Positions 32,801 to 40,621 are shown, numbered from the stretch's first letter. The stretch: 64,000 nt of DNA from Hymenobacter daecheongensis DSM 21074 (GCF_900141805.1 NZ_FQYN01000003.1:372001-436000), one strand, 5' to 3'. Notes: generated by a model from the letters alone, not told the origin. Numbers and translations are program-made.

Positions 32801-35496
32801 AGCTCTACACCTTCACCGTGACGGCTACCACGGCCCAGGGCTGCACGGCTACTTCTACCGTGCGCGTCACAGTAAACCCAGCTTCGGTAGCCAATGCCGG
32901 CGCCGACCGCGCCGTTTGCTCGAACACCGCTACGCAGCTGGGCTCGGCCGCTTTGGCGGGCTACTCCTATTCGTGGAGCCCGGCCACTGGCCTGAGCAGC
33001 GCTACGTCCGCCAACCCGACGTTCTCGCTGGCTAACACCGGCACCACGCCCCAGCTCTACACCTTCACCGTGACGGCCACCACGGCCCAGGGCTGCACGG
33101 CTACTTCTACCGTGCGCGTCACGGTGAATCCGGCCGCCGTGGCCAACGCCGGCACCAGCAAAGCCTTCTGCTCCGGCGAATCGGCGACGCTGGGCAACGC
33201 GGGCAGCGTGGTAGCGGGCAGCATCTATCAGTGGAGCCCGGCCACCGGGCTGAGCAGCGCCACCTCGGCCACGCCCACCGTTACGCTGACCAACACCGGC
33301 ACCACGCCCATCACGACGACCTACACGCTCACCGTAAATACGGCCTTCACGCCCAGCTGCCCGGCTACTTCCACCGTGACGGTGACGGTGAACCCGGCCG
33401 CCGTGGCCAATGCCGGAGCCGACGTGGCGCTGTGCGCGGGTGCCACCACCACCCTGGGCACCACGGCGCTGGCGGGCTACTCCTACTCCTGGAGCCCGGC
33501 CGCCAACCTGAGCAGCGCCGCCACGGCCCGCCCGGTTTTCACGGCCGTAAACAACACGCTGGCCCCCATCACGACAACGTACACCGTGACGGCCCGCACG
33601 GCGGAAGGCTGCGAAAACACCGACGCGGTAGTCGTGACGGTGAACCCGACCCCGCTGACTGACAGCATTCAGGGCAGCCAGTCGGTGTGCCCCACGGTGC
33701 AGGGCGTAGTATATTCTATCCGGAATCCGCGCAGCGCCACTTACCAATGGACGGTAGTGGGCGGCACGATTGCCAGCGGCCAGGGCACGCCGAGCATCAC
33801 CGTAAACTGGGGCGGCCCGAATGCCGCGGCCAGCGTGCGGGCGTTTGCCATCAACACCACGCTCTGCCAGTCGGCAGCCGTTGTGCTGCCCGTGCGCATC
33901 AACCAACTGCTGCAAACGGCCCGGCCGACCGGCCCGAACAACGTGTGCCAGGCCAACGGCCCCTACACCTACCAGACCGTGCTGACCACCGGCTCGTCGT
34001 ATGCCTGGAGCATCATTGGCGGCACGCAGGTGGCTACCAGCGCTAATACCGTGACGGTGAACTGGACCCGGCCCGGCATCGGCAAGATTGCCGTGTTTGA
34101 AACCACCAACCCCACCGGCGGGCGTTGCATCAGCCAGACCCCGCTCGATACGCTGTATGTGAACGTGCTGCCCTCACCCCTGGCCACACTGGCCATCAGC
34201 GGCCCCAGCCGGGCCTGCGTGAACGGCGGCACCATCAGCTTCACGCTGCCGGGCGCGGCCAACTCGACCTATGCCTACACGCTGAACGGGGCGGCCATCA
34301 GCGGCACCACCGGCACCGTGACGCTGCCGATACCAGCCGCGCCGGGCACCTACACGCTGACGGCGCAGGAGAAAAACGCCAGTCTGTGCTCGGGCCCCAC
34401 CTACTCCCGACAGTTCACGGTAGTGCCGGCGCTGGCCATCAGCGGTCCGGCCAACTATTGCCCCGAAACCCGCACCGGCCTTACCTACACCGTTGGCACT
34501 ACGGCTTCGGCTTTGCCGAACGCCAATTACCAGTGGTCGGTGACGGGCGGCGGCACTATTGCCAGCGGCCAGGGCACCGGCACCGTTACAGTTAATTTCC
34601 CGGCCGGCACTACGGCGGCCACCGTGCAGGTGAGCGACGTGAACAGCGCCGGCTGCGCCAGCATCATTACCGTGCGGCCCGACAACGCCAGCGTGGCCCT
34701 GCAGGCGGCCTCCGTGGCTTCCGGCGACCGGAGCATCACGCTGCGGCTGTCCGTGCCGAACAACGCGGGCAACGGCGGGCAGGTGAAAATCATGCGACGC
34801 GACGCCGGGGCCACCGGGGCTTTCATCACCGTGGGCACCGTGGCTAACACCGCCACCACCTTCACCGATACGAATGTGGATGCCGATGCCAAGGCGTACG
34901 AATACCGCCTGGAGCTGCTGAACAGCTGCGGCACCGCACTGCAAAGCCAGGACCACACCACCATTCGCACCGTGGCCACGGCCACCGAAGGCCAGTCGGG
35001 CCGCGACGAGGGCAAGGTGAGCATGAACTGGAACGCCTACCGCGGTTTCGAAGTGAAGGAATACCAGATCTTCCGCTCGGCCGATAACGGGGCCGCCCAG
35101 CTGGTAGCCACCGTGCCGGCCGCCACGCTGCGAACGGAGCTGGCCAGCAGCACCGCCGGCTTCGACCAGTGCCTGCGGGTGGTGGCCGTGAGCACCAGCG
35201 GCAACCTCACCGCTGCCTCCAACGATGCCTGCGTGACCTTCACCAACGAGCTGGTTTTCTACAACGTCGTTACCCCGAACAGCGACGGGTTGAACGATAA
35301 GTTCGAAATCAAGAACGTGGAGCTGTATCCGGGCAGCTCCATGACCATCCTGAACCGTTGGGGCAAGGAAGTGTACTCGAAAGCCAGCTACGACAACTCC
35401 TGGAGCGGAGCCGAGCAGCCCGCCGGCGTGTACTACTACCTGCTCAAGCTGAGCACCGGCAAGACGTACAAAGGCTGGTTTGAGCTGGTGAAATAA
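29836..35496 (+). CDS. Giant T9SS type B surface protein with eight tandem Ig-like repeats
   Basis: This 1886-aa protein has a signal peptide ending MPAAAS, then an N-terminal domain starting HLLGGEITYSYL, typical of Cytophagales adhesin-like proteins. Residues about 590-1275 are eight tandem PKD/Ig-like repeats of 84-88 aa, each opening like AVANAGADRAVCSG and containing WSPATGLSS. Further Ig-like and PKD-like domains follow. The end is a gliding-motility-type (type B) T9SS domain (VVTPNSDGLNDKFEI ... MTILNRWGKEVY ... GVYYYLLKLS). I chose the ATG at 29836 over an in-frame TTG at 29827. It is probably a surface adhesin or matrix protein. Its stop codon is the first base triplet of inverted repeat C. 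Confidence 0.9.
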   Translation: MRPFLQRSLLLVLLLMGLRAMPAAASHLLGGEITYSYLNANGPAATPYRYRVTVLVYVNAGSTSSVPDGRPSVDVAFYNKTTGNRLQTVTIQRTSNPIITPPQPGGCSTPGGAPITVRLVRYETIVNLPLAFEGYYAVYTDGTRNAGILNLAQSDSWGQLIYVEMAPPLIPNSSPTFSDTAVVVVCQGDTSIIVNNAVDADGDRLIYSFSRPYGSQGGGPLPTVFTPPPPAVTYANGYSQTAPFGTGPGRYAFLNASNGISSYATALLGAYVVAVEVKEYRTINGAEVLIGSTRREIQLVSRTCQPNRAPQFTPSTLATRLYTVEEGQTVSFNLAATDADGNPINMKVNSVLLDGSGPFNATFAGSQGVVQPGNPTGTVTVNGTSGSVNGQFVFNSSCGTARNTPYDIVVTATDVTCGAKSIADVFQIQVTKAAGPTSVTGEAVICDRAQVATYTAVGPVASSYLWSAQGGTIQGSNTNNTVQVRWNTVGAGRVTVKGISALGCPSDSVSRAVDVRPASGLAVTANPTICEGTSTTLTASGAQNYAWTGGGQNSTSATITVAPTQTTTYTVTTTDGVCTTARQVTVTVNPRAIANAGADASVCSGSPTQLGAASLAGYTYQWSPATGLSSATVANPTFLQTNTTSAPQQITYTLTATTAQGCVATDQVTVTLNQAAVAQAGPNPQAFCSGGSAAIGVLNSGVAGVTYLWTPATGLANPAAPATTVTLTNTGTAPISTDYILRATTAQGCTAVDTVRVTVNPAAIANAGTSRAVCSGETVTLGAASLAGYTYLWSPATGLSSTSAAQPTFSQVNNGTAPQTYTFNLLATTAQGCTATASVTITVNPAAVAVAGADRVFCSGGSAALGDAASAVAGSTYLWSPATGLSAANTPNPIVTLTNTGTTPIVTDYVLLVTTNLGCLKRDTVRVTVNPAAVAIAGTDRAICSGETTQLGSAALAGYSYSWSPATGLSSATSANPTFSLANTGTTPQLYTFTVTATTAQGCTATSTVRVTVNPASVANAGADRAVCSNTATQLGSAALAGYSYSWSPATGLSSATSANPTFSLANTGTTPQLYTFTVTATTAQGCTATSTVRVTVNPAAVANAGTSKAFCSGESATLGNAGSVVAGSIYQWSPATGLSSATSATPTVTLTNTGTTPITTTYTLTVNTAFTPSCPATSTVTVTVNPAAVANAGADVALCAGATTTLGTTALAGYSYSWSPAANLSSAATARPVFTAVNNTLAPITTTYTVTARTAEGCENTDAVVVTVNPTPLTDSIQGSQSVCPTVQGVVYSIRNPRSATYQWTVVGGTIASGQGTPSITVNWGGPNAAASVRAFAINTTLCQSAAVVLPVRINQLLQTARPTGPNNVCQANGPYTYQTVLTTGSSYAWSIIGGTQVATSANTVTVNWTRPGIGKIAVFETTNPTGGRCISQTPLDTLYVNVLPSPLATLAISGPSRACVNGGTISFTLPGAANSTYAYTLNGAAISGTTGTVTLPIPAAPGTYTLTAQEKNASLCSGPTYSRQFTVVPALAISGPANYCPETRTGLTYTVGTTASALPNANYQWSVTGGGTIASGQGTGTVTVNFPAGTTAATVQVSDVNSAGCASIITVRPDNASVALQAASVASGDRSITLRLSVPNNAGNGGQVKIMRRDAGATGAFITVGTVANTATTFTDTNVDADAKAYEYRLELLNSCGTALQSQDHTTIRTVATATEGQSGRDEGKVSMNWNAYRGFEVKEYQIFRSADNGAAQLVATVPAATLRTELASSTAGFDQCLRVVAVSTSGNLTAASNDACVTFTNELVFYNVVTPNSDGLNDKFEIKNVELYPGSSMTILNRWGKEVYSKASYDNSWSGAEQPAGVYYYLLKLSTGKTYKGWFELVK
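32683..33122 (+). repeat. Recent 252-bp tandem duplication inside the giant surface protein gene
   Basis: Positions 32683-32870 and 32935-33122 (188 bp each, offset 252 bp or 84 codons) differ at only one base. The flanking bases of each unit have diverged. It lies in the middle of the eight-repeat array (about 31606-33655). Confidence 0.85.
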
Positions 35497-35683
35497 ACCA
35501 CGGATTGACGCGGATTTTTCGGATTTCGCGGATTTTGTGGACGATTAGCAGCAACAAGGAAGGCCACCCGCTTGGGTGGCCTTCCTTGTTTTGTGGCGTG
35601 TCGGAAAGCGGTGCAGTATGGCTTGGCTACCGCGCCGTTCACAAAATCCGTGTAATCCGAAAAATCCGCGTCAATCCGTGGTT
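35496..35683. repeat. Long inverted repeat, family C, around a perfect terminator hairpin
   Basis: The 43-nt arms 35496-35538 and 35641-35683 pair with two mismatches (core CACGGATTGACGCGGATTTT). The centre is a terminator. The left arm starts on the last base of the TAA stop of the surface protein; the right arm ends on the first base of the rlmD -7 box. Confidence 0.85.
35553..35592 (+). terminator. Terminator in the centre of inverted repeat C
   Basis: Perfect 17-bp stem (35553-35569 with 35574-35590), GCTT loop, then TTGTTTTG. Ends transcription of the giant surface protein gene. Confidence 0.8.
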
Positions 35684-35690
35684 ACCTTTG
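35683..35690 (+). promoter_or_regulatory. -7 box (TACCTTTG) immediately before rlmD
   Basis: Perfect TAnnTTTG box ending 5 bp before the proposed GTG start, which predicts an almost leaderless mRNA. No TTG is seen at -33, where inverted repeat C lies. Confidence 0.45.
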
Positions 35691-35695
35691 CGCTT

Positions 35696-37105
35696 GTGAG
35701 GAAATCAGTAAAAAACATCCCGGCGGAGCTGCTCCGCGAAGTCGAAATTACCGACATGGTAGCCGAAGGCAAGTGCCTTGTGCGCCGCGACAACCTGGTC
35801 ATCTTCGTGACGGGCGTAGCGCCCGGCGACGTGGTGGACCTGCGCGTGGTGAAGGCCAAAAAAAGCTTCCTGGAAGCCGTACCCACCAAATTTCATAAAT
35901 ACTCCGACCTGCGCGTGGAGCCCTTCTGCCAGCACTTCGGCACCTGCGGGGGCTGCAAGTGGCAGCACCTGGGCTACGACACCCAGCTCAAATTCAAGCA
36001 GCAGCAGGTGCAGGACAATCTGCAGCGCATTGGCAAGGTGGCCCTGCCCGAGATTGAGCCCATCCAGCACTCCCCCACCCGCACCTACTACCGCAACAAG
36101 CTCGAATATACCTTCAGCCACAACGGCTGGCTGACCAACGAGCAGATTCAGGCCGGCGAAGAAATTGAGCGGCGGGTGCTGGGCTTCCACACTCCGAACC
36201 GGTTCGACAAGATCATCGACGTGCAGCACTGCTGGCTGCAGCCCGAGCCTTCGAATGAAATCCGGCTGGCCGTGCGCAACTACGCACTGGAGCACGCGCT
36301 GCCCTTCAACAACCTCGTCACCCAGGAAGGCTTTCTGCGCAACCTCATCATCCGCACGGCCAATACCGGCGACCTGATGGTGATTCTGCAGTGCTACTAC
36401 GCCCACGACGCGCTGGTTCCGCTGCTGGATTTTCTGCAGGCGAAGTTCCCCCAAATCACCTCGCTGAACTACGTGCTCAACAACAAGGGTAACGAGACTT
36501 TTCACGACCTGGAAGTGGTGTGCTACAAAGGGGAGCCATACATCCACGAGGAAATGGAAGGCCTGCGCTTCCGCGTCGGCCCGAAATCCTTCTACCAGAC
36601 CAACTCCGAAGGCGCCTACAATCTGTACAAGCTGACCCGCGAATTCGCCGGCCTCACCGGCTCCGAGCTGGTGTACGACCTCTACACCGGGGCTGGCACC
36701 ATCGCCAACTTCGTGGCCCGGCAGGCCCGGCACGTTGTGGGCGTGGAGTATGTCGAGTCAGCCGTGAAGGATGCCTACCTGAACTCGGAAATCAACGATA
36801 TTAAGAACACCGAGTTCTACGCCGGCGACATGAAGGACGTGCTCAACGCCGAGTTCATCGCCCGCCACGGCCGCCCCGATGTCGTTATCTCCGACCCGCC
36901 CCGCGCCGGCATGCACCCCGACGTAGTGGCCCGTCTGCTCGAAATGCGCGCCCCCCGCATCGTCTACGTCAGCTGCAACCCCGCCACGCAAGCGCGGGAT
37001 CTGGAGATGCTGGACGAGGCGTATAAGGTAACGCGGGTGCGGCCGGTGGATATGTTTCCGCACACGCACCATGTGGAAAATGTGGTGCTGCTGGAGTTGA
37101 GGTAA
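35696..37105 (+). CDS. rlmD: 23S rRNA (uracil-5-)-methyltransferase, RlmD family
   Basis: This 469-aa TrmA/RlmD-type RNA methyltransferase opens with a TRAM-like domain (EVEITDMVAEGKCLVRRDN...VAPGDVVDL). A [4Fe-4S] cysteine set (CQHFGTCGGCKWQHLGY, Cx5Cx2C) follows, then AdoMet motif DLYTGAGTIANF, SDPPRAGMHP and the catalytic cysteine in YVSCNPATQARDL. It forms m5U in 23S rRNA by analogy with RlmD; the exact uridine (U1939 or U747) is not provable here. The GTG at 35696 (RKSVKNIPAELL follows) is chosen. The upstream frame runs through inverted repeat C and is not coding. Confidence 0.88.
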   Translation: MRKSVKNIPAELLREVEITDMVAEGKCLVRRDNLVIFVTGVAPGDVVDLRVVKAKKSFLEAVPTKFHKYSDLRVEPFCQHFGTCGGCKWQHLGYDTQLKFKQQQVQDNLQRIGKVALPEIEPIQHSPTRTYYRNKLEYTFSHNGWLTNEQIQAGEEIERRVLGFHTPNRFDKIIDVQHCWLQPEPSNEIRLAVRNYALEHALPFNNLVTQEGFLRNLIIRTANTGDLMVILQCYYAHDALVPLLDFLQAKFPQITSLNYVLNNKGNETFHDLEVVCYKGEPYIHEEMEGLRFRVGPKSFYQTNSEGAYNLYKLTREFAGLTGSELVYDLYTGAGTIANFVARQARHVVGVEYVESAVKDAYLNSEINDIKNTEFYAGDMKDVLNAEFIARHGRPDVVISDPPRAGMHPDVVARLLEMRAPRIVYVSCNPATQARDLEMLDEAYKVTRVRPVDMFPHTHHVENVVLLELR

Positions 37106-37118
37106 TATCTTTCTGTCT

Positions 37119-37631
37119 ATGTCGACTGTATCTAAAAGCGAGCCTGCACACATCTTCACCAAATCAATGTTGGGGGTTTTTACAATCCTGTTCTTGGGAT
37201 TTGGTATCCTGACACGCGGGCAAAAGTCAAAGCAGGAATTTTATAGTGTTCAAGGTGCAATTGTTGGTATCGAAAAAACACTGGAAGGTTATCCTAACCG
37301 GCATGAAGGAAAGATGCGATACTTGGTAGTTGCTGAGTACCCCAAACCATTTGAGCTGTTTATTGGCAAAGAAGCCGGAGATTTCAAGCCTGCATTTGAG
37401 CAACTTGATATGCTTAGAAAAGGGGACATTGTAACGATATATTACGATGAGGAAACCAATACACAAACTGATGATAGCATAAACCGACTGGCTCAATTTA
37501 TTGACAAGGGCCAGCAACCCTATTTTATCCGGGGCAACCACGATAAGTACGGCGGCTACGCCGCAATTGCTATGGGGGCTCTTATTGGAGTCAGTCTGTT
37601 ATTACTTAAAAAGACCGGTAAAATCAGCTAA
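37119..37631 (+). CDS. Hypothetical membrane protein (DUF3592-like), AT-rich
   Basis: This 170-aa protein has an N-terminal membrane segment (MLGVFTILFLGFGILT), a soluble middle (SVQGAIVGIEKT...YLVVAEYPKPFELFIG...LRKGDIVTIYYDEETN) and a C-terminal segment (AAIAMGALIGVSLLLL). This two-TM layout with a small beta domain resembles DUF3592 proteins. Its codons are clearly more AT-rich than those of rlmD and the next gene, which suggests lateral gain. Function unknown. Confidence 0.6.
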   Translation: MSTVSKSEPAHIFTKSMLGVFTILFLGFGILTRGQKSKQEFYSVQGAIVGIEKTLEGYPNRHEGKMRYLVVAEYPKPFELFIGKEAGDFKPAFEQLDMLRKGDIVTIYYDEETNTQTDDSINRLAQFIDKGQQPYFIRGNHDKYGGYAAIAMGALIGVSLLLLKKTGKIS

Positions 37632-37644
37632 TCGCCTCCCATCA

Positions 37645-38019
37645 ATGGACTACGCCAACGACCCCGAACTGAACGGCAAATACCTCGGCACCATCACCAA
37701 GGACTTCGCCGCCGTGTCCGACACCATCATGGAAGCCTCGTCGCAGGTGCGCAAGATGGACATCTCCAAGTACCCGATTTTCGTGTTTGCCCGCCAGGAA
37801 GTGCCTATCGGCAGCCTGCTGGTGAATGCCGACGACGCGGGGCTGGAGTGGCACGTCTTTGCCTCGTTCCTGGAGTTGTTTGTGCAGCAGGGCATTATCG
37901 GGGCCGAGGGCATTGAGGCCTTCCAGCACACCTACAAGGACCCCAACGAGTACTGCTGCCTGTTCGTGCTCGACGAAGAGTTCACCAACTTCGTGTTCGT
38001 GCCCTACCCGGAAGATTGA
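37645..38019 (+). CDS. Conserved-type hypothetical cytosolic protein, 124 aa
   Basis: I do not recognise a named family. The protein begins MDYANDPELNGKYLGTITKDF and has a mixed alpha/beta core (YPIFVFARQEVPIGSLLVN, WHVFASFLELFVQQGII, CCLFVLDEEFTNFVFVPYPED). It lacks a signal peptide and membrane segments. I chose the ATG at 37645, 14 bp after the previous gene's stop; the frame extends further upstream but overlaps that gene. GC-rich codon use is native. Inverted repeat D follows the stop. Confidence 0.6.
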   Translation: MDYANDPELNGKYLGTITKDFAAVSDTIMEASSQVRKMDISKYPIFVFARQEVPIGSLLVNADDAGLEWHVFASFLELFVQQGIIGAEGIEAFQHTYKDPNEYCCLFVLDEEFTNFVFVPYPED

Positions 38020-38022
38020 TTC

Positions 38023-38124
38023 AATTAAAAATTGAGAATTAAGAATTAAAAATGGGCCGTTCAACATTCCACTGAGGAATCGTTGAACGGCCCATTTTTA
38101 ATTCTTAATTCTCAATTTTTAATT
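38023..38124. repeat. Perfect 43-nt inverted repeat, family D, between convergent genes
   Basis: Arms 38023-38065 and 38082-38124 are exact inverted copies (AAAAATTGAGAATTAAGAAT then AATGGGCCGTTCAAC). The 16-nt loop region pairs further (ATTCC/GGAAT). The GGGCCGTTCAAC stem flanked by A/T-rich arms can act as a bidirectional terminator for the 124-aa gene and thiL. Confidence 0.9.
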
Positions 38125-38125
38125 C

Positions 38126-39154
38126 CTAAAAGTGCTGCCAGCCTTGCGCCTGCAAGGGCACGGCCTGGCCGGCTTTGGTGACCAGGTTCACGCCGTCGGC
38201 TTTTTCGGTGATGTGGCCGATGATGGTGATGTCGGGGTGGTTTTTGATTTTGTCGTGGTCGGTGAGCGGGATGGTGAAGAGCAGTTCGTAGTCCTCGCCG
38301 CCGTTGAGCATGCACATGATGGGGTCGAGGTTGAACTCGTTGGCCACTTCCAGCATGGGGTTGGCGGCGGGCAGGTTCTCGGAAAATACCCGCGCCCCGG
38401 TGCCCGACTGCTGGCAGATGTGCAGCACTTCGGAAGCAAGGCCGTCGGAAATATCAATCATGCTGGTGGGCACCACCCCCAGGTCGCGAAGCTCGTGAAT
38501 CACGTCCATGCGGGCATCGGGGCGCAGTTGGCGCTGGAGCACGTAGGGGTATTTCTCCAGCTCTGGCTGCATCTCGGGGTCGGCTGACCAGGCGGCTTTT
38601 TCGCGCTCCAGCACCTGCAGGCCCAGAAAAGCCCCGCCCAAGTCGCCGGTCACGCAGAGCAGGTCGTTGGGCCTGGCCCCGCTGCGGCGCACGGCCTGGC
38701 CCTGCGGCACCTGCCCCAGCACCGTGATGCTGATGGTGAGCCCGCCGCGGCTGGCCGTGGTATCGCCACCTACTAGGTCCACGTGGTAGTTTTCGCAGGC
38801 CACGCGCATGCCTTCGTACAGCTCCTCAATGGCTTCCACCGAAAACCGTGCCCCCACGGCCAGCCCCACTACAATCTGGGTTGGCACGCCGTTCATAGCG
38901 GCAATGTCGGACACGTTCACGGCCACGGCCTTGTAGCCCACGTGCTTGAGCGGGCAAAACGTGAGGTCGAAATGCACGCCTTCAATCAGCAGATCGGTGC
39001 TGATGACCAGATCCTGGCCGGGCTGCGGGGCCAGAATGGCCGCGTCGTCGCCGATGCCGAGGATGGTGCTGGGCTGGCGCAGCGTCACGGTTTGCTGAAG
39101 GCGGCGGATCAGGCCAAACTCGCCGATGGTTTCCAGGGGGGTGATGTCGCTCAT
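38126..39154 (-). CDS. thiL: Thiamine-monophosphate kinase
   Basis: This 342-aa ThiL phosphorylates thiamine monophosphate to thiamine diphosphate with ATP. Family blocks are visible: GEFGLIRRLQ, GIGDDAAIL (metal-binding DD), DLLIEGVHFDL, GYKAVAVNVSDIAAMNG, GGDTTAS, VTGDLGGAFLGL, MIDISDGLASEVLHIC and LNGGEDYELLFT. The ATG at 39154 begins one base from the predicted transcription start (promoter 39159-39188), so the mRNA should be leaderless or nearly so. Confidence 0.95.
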   Translation of the reverse strand: MSDITPLETIGEFGLIRRLQQTVTLRQPSTILGIGDDAAILAPQPGQDLVISTDLLIEGVHFDLTFCPLKHVGYKAVAVNVSDIAAMNGVPTQIVVGLAVGARFSVEAIEELYEGMRVACENYHVDLVGGDTTASRGGLTISITVLGQVPQGQAVRRSGARPNDLLCVTGDLGGAFLGLQVLEREKAAWSADPEMQPELEKYPYVLQRQLRPDARMDVIHELRDLGVVPTSMIDISDGLASEVLHICQQSGTGARVFSENLPAANPMLEVANEFNLDPIMCMLNGGEDYELLFTIPLTDHDKIKNHPDITIIGHITEKADGVNLVTKAGQAVPLQAQGWQHF

Positions 39155-39158
39155 GGCA

Positions 39159-39188
39159 CAAAAGTACGCCGAACCGGGCTAGAGCCAA
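39159..39188 (-). promoter_or_regulatory. Promoter of thiL predicting a leaderless mRNA
   Basis: On the minus strand, TTG (plus 39186-39188), 19-bp spacer and TACTTTTG (plus 39159-39166). This is a full Bacteroidota consensus. The box ends 4 bp before the ATG. Confidence 0.65.
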
Positions 39189-39249
39189 GCGCCCCGGCCA
39201 GCTGCCGGTGTTTCGGCCTGATAACTCAAGTTGGGTAGTAGAACAAACT

Positions 39250-39407
39250 AGCCCCAGCGGGGCGACATATCGGTAGAGGAATGCGCCTAAAGCGTTTCAA
39301 AAGCCCCAGCGGGGCGACACTGTCGTTCAACGATTGGTGTCGCCCCGCCGGGGCTTTGGGCCTACTTTCCTGGTGCTTTGCTACCGATATGTCGCCCCAC
39401 TGGGGCT
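39250..39407. repeat. Nested double palindrome, family E
   Basis: Outer arms 39250-39275 and 39382-39407 (AGCCCCAGCGGGGCGACATA..., one mismatch) enclose inner arms 39300-39320 and 39337-39357 (one mismatch). The same AGCCCCAGCGGGGCGACA core opens both levels, so one copy appears to have inserted in another or been duplicated. Confidence 0.85.
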
Positions 39408-39452
39408 CGAAGGAACTACGCCGCAACTTGGGTTTGGCAAACTGCTCCCACA

Positions 39453-39488
39453 AAAAAGAAGCCCGATCAACTGACCGGGCTTTTTTCA
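39453..39488 (-). terminator. Terminator of the T9SS type A gene
   Basis: 9-bp stem with one mismatch (GCCCGATCA with TGACCGGGC), A-rich on the left and T run on the right, 22 bp past the stop at 39510. Confidence 0.65.
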
Positions 39489-39509
39489 GGAAAGCAAAAA
39501 GCAGAATGC

Positions 39510-40586
39510 CTACTTCACCACCAGCTCTTTGTATACTTTGATCTGGCCGTCGGCGCTCAGGCACTGCACGAAATACAGACCGGGCTTCAGGGCCGAAATA
39601 TCCAGCGTGAGCTTCTCGGAGCCGAGGCCGCGGGGCTGCGCCGAAATCGTCTGGCCCAGGTTGTTCAGTACCACGATGCTGCCCACCTTCACACCTTTAA
39701 TTTCGACCGTAGCCGAGCCGCTGGCGGGGTTGGGGTAGATGCTGATGCCGGTGTTGAACTTGTCCAGCGTTTTGAGGGGCAGGTACGTACCGAATGGACC
39801 CGTGTAGTCGTTGTGCTCGCCGAGGCGGGCGTAGCTCTGGCTGGCGGGGTCAGCAGGGCCGCCACCGGCCGGGAAGGCCGAAGAGTACGACTCCCATTCC
39901 GTGGCAATATTGTAGCCGGTGCGCACCGTAGGGGTGCCGCCCTGCGGCTGCGGGTTGGTGCGCGTACCAATCGAAACCGATGGCCGGCGGATCAGCGACT
40001 GGTTGGCCGAGGTAACCAGCACCCCCGCCGCATCCTGCGCCGACCATGATGTGCCCGGATCCTGCCCGATTACGCCAAAAATATCCACCAGCACCGGGTT
40101 GCCCACGCCGGCCGTGCCGCTCGTCCAGCGCACCAGGCCAATAGCATCGTTACCGTTATGATAAGCCACCCCGCCGCGCAGAATCGTGTTCGGGCCGGGC
40201 GTGGCTACCGGGAAGGCCCCCAACTGGTCGGCCTTGCTGGTGATAGCCGTGATGGTGGATTCACCGTTGGAATACACGAAAGCCGCTGTCGAGTTCAGCA
40301 CATTGGTGCCGGTCTTGCGCTTCAGCTTTTCCTCTTCCGTAACCACTTGGCTACCATTAGAATACCGACGAATGGAGTAGGCATCCAGGTTTACGTCGGC
40401 CAGAGTTGGGTTGAAAACCTCCAGTGCCCGCTCGTTGCCGGTAGACAGCGAAGCCCCGCCGTTGTAGCTCACGTTGGCCATGTGGGCCCCTTCGGTATAT
40501 TCCGACAGGAACAACTCAGTGCCCTGACCATAGGAAACAGCAGTGGTCAGCAGCAGGGCTGAAACCAAAAAGTAGCTTTTTTTCAT
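39510..40586 (-). CDS. T9SS type A secreted protein with lamin-tail-like domain
   Basis: This 358-aa protein has a signal peptide (MKKSYFLVSALLLTTAVSYGQ). A beta-rich domain follows that starts LFLSEYTEG and contains RALEVFNPTLADVNLDAYSIRRYSNG, the pattern of bacterial lamin-tail (LTD-like) domains. The C-terminal 75 residues are a type A T9SS sorting domain (GISIYPNPASGSATVEI ... LTLDISALKPGLYFVQCLSADGQIKVYKELVVK split over two blocks). Surface-exposed or released; the target is unknown. A perfect TACATTTG box lies 36 bp before the start. Confidence 0.85.
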   Translation of the reverse strand: MKKSYFLVSALLLTTAVSYGQGTELFLSEYTEGAHMANVSYNGGASLSTGNERALEVFNPTLADVNLDAYSIRRYSNGSQVVTEEEKLKRKTGTNVLNSTAAFVYSNGESTITAITSKADQLGAFPVATPGPNTILRGGVAYHNGNDAIGLVRWTSGTAGVGNPVLVDIFGVIGQDPGTSWSAQDAAGVLVTSANQSLIRRPSVSIGTRTNPQPQGGTPTVRTGYNIATEWESYSSAFPAGGGPADPASQSYARLGEHNDYTGPFGTYLPLKTLDKFNTGISIYPNPASGSATVEIKGVKVGSIVVLNNLGQTISAQPRGLGSEKLTLDISALKPGLYFVQCLSADGQIKVYKELVVK

Positions 40587-40621
40587 GTGCGTAGAAGAAT
40601 TTAAGAAGAGGAAACCGGAGG

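Larger units (their letters stand above)
39155..39509. other. Gap with nested palindromes and a terminator
   Basis: 355 bp between thiL and the T9SS gene. It holds the thiL promoter (39159-39188), inverted repeat E (39250-39407) and the terminator at 39453-39488. No gene. Confidence 0.7.

Noticed and set aside
31606..33655. Regularly spaced repeats that might suggest a CRISPR array
   Set aside because: The period is 84-88 codons, in frame, and encodes Ig-like domains. No short repeat-spacer structure or cas gene was seen anywhere in the window.
31645..33915. 756-codon minus-strand ORF
   Set aside because: Antisense shadow of the repeat array in the giant surface protein; Arg/Gly-rich with no domain.
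38134..39200. TPP riboswitch upstream of thiL
   Set aside because: The promoter ends four bases before the ATG, so there is no leader to hold one.
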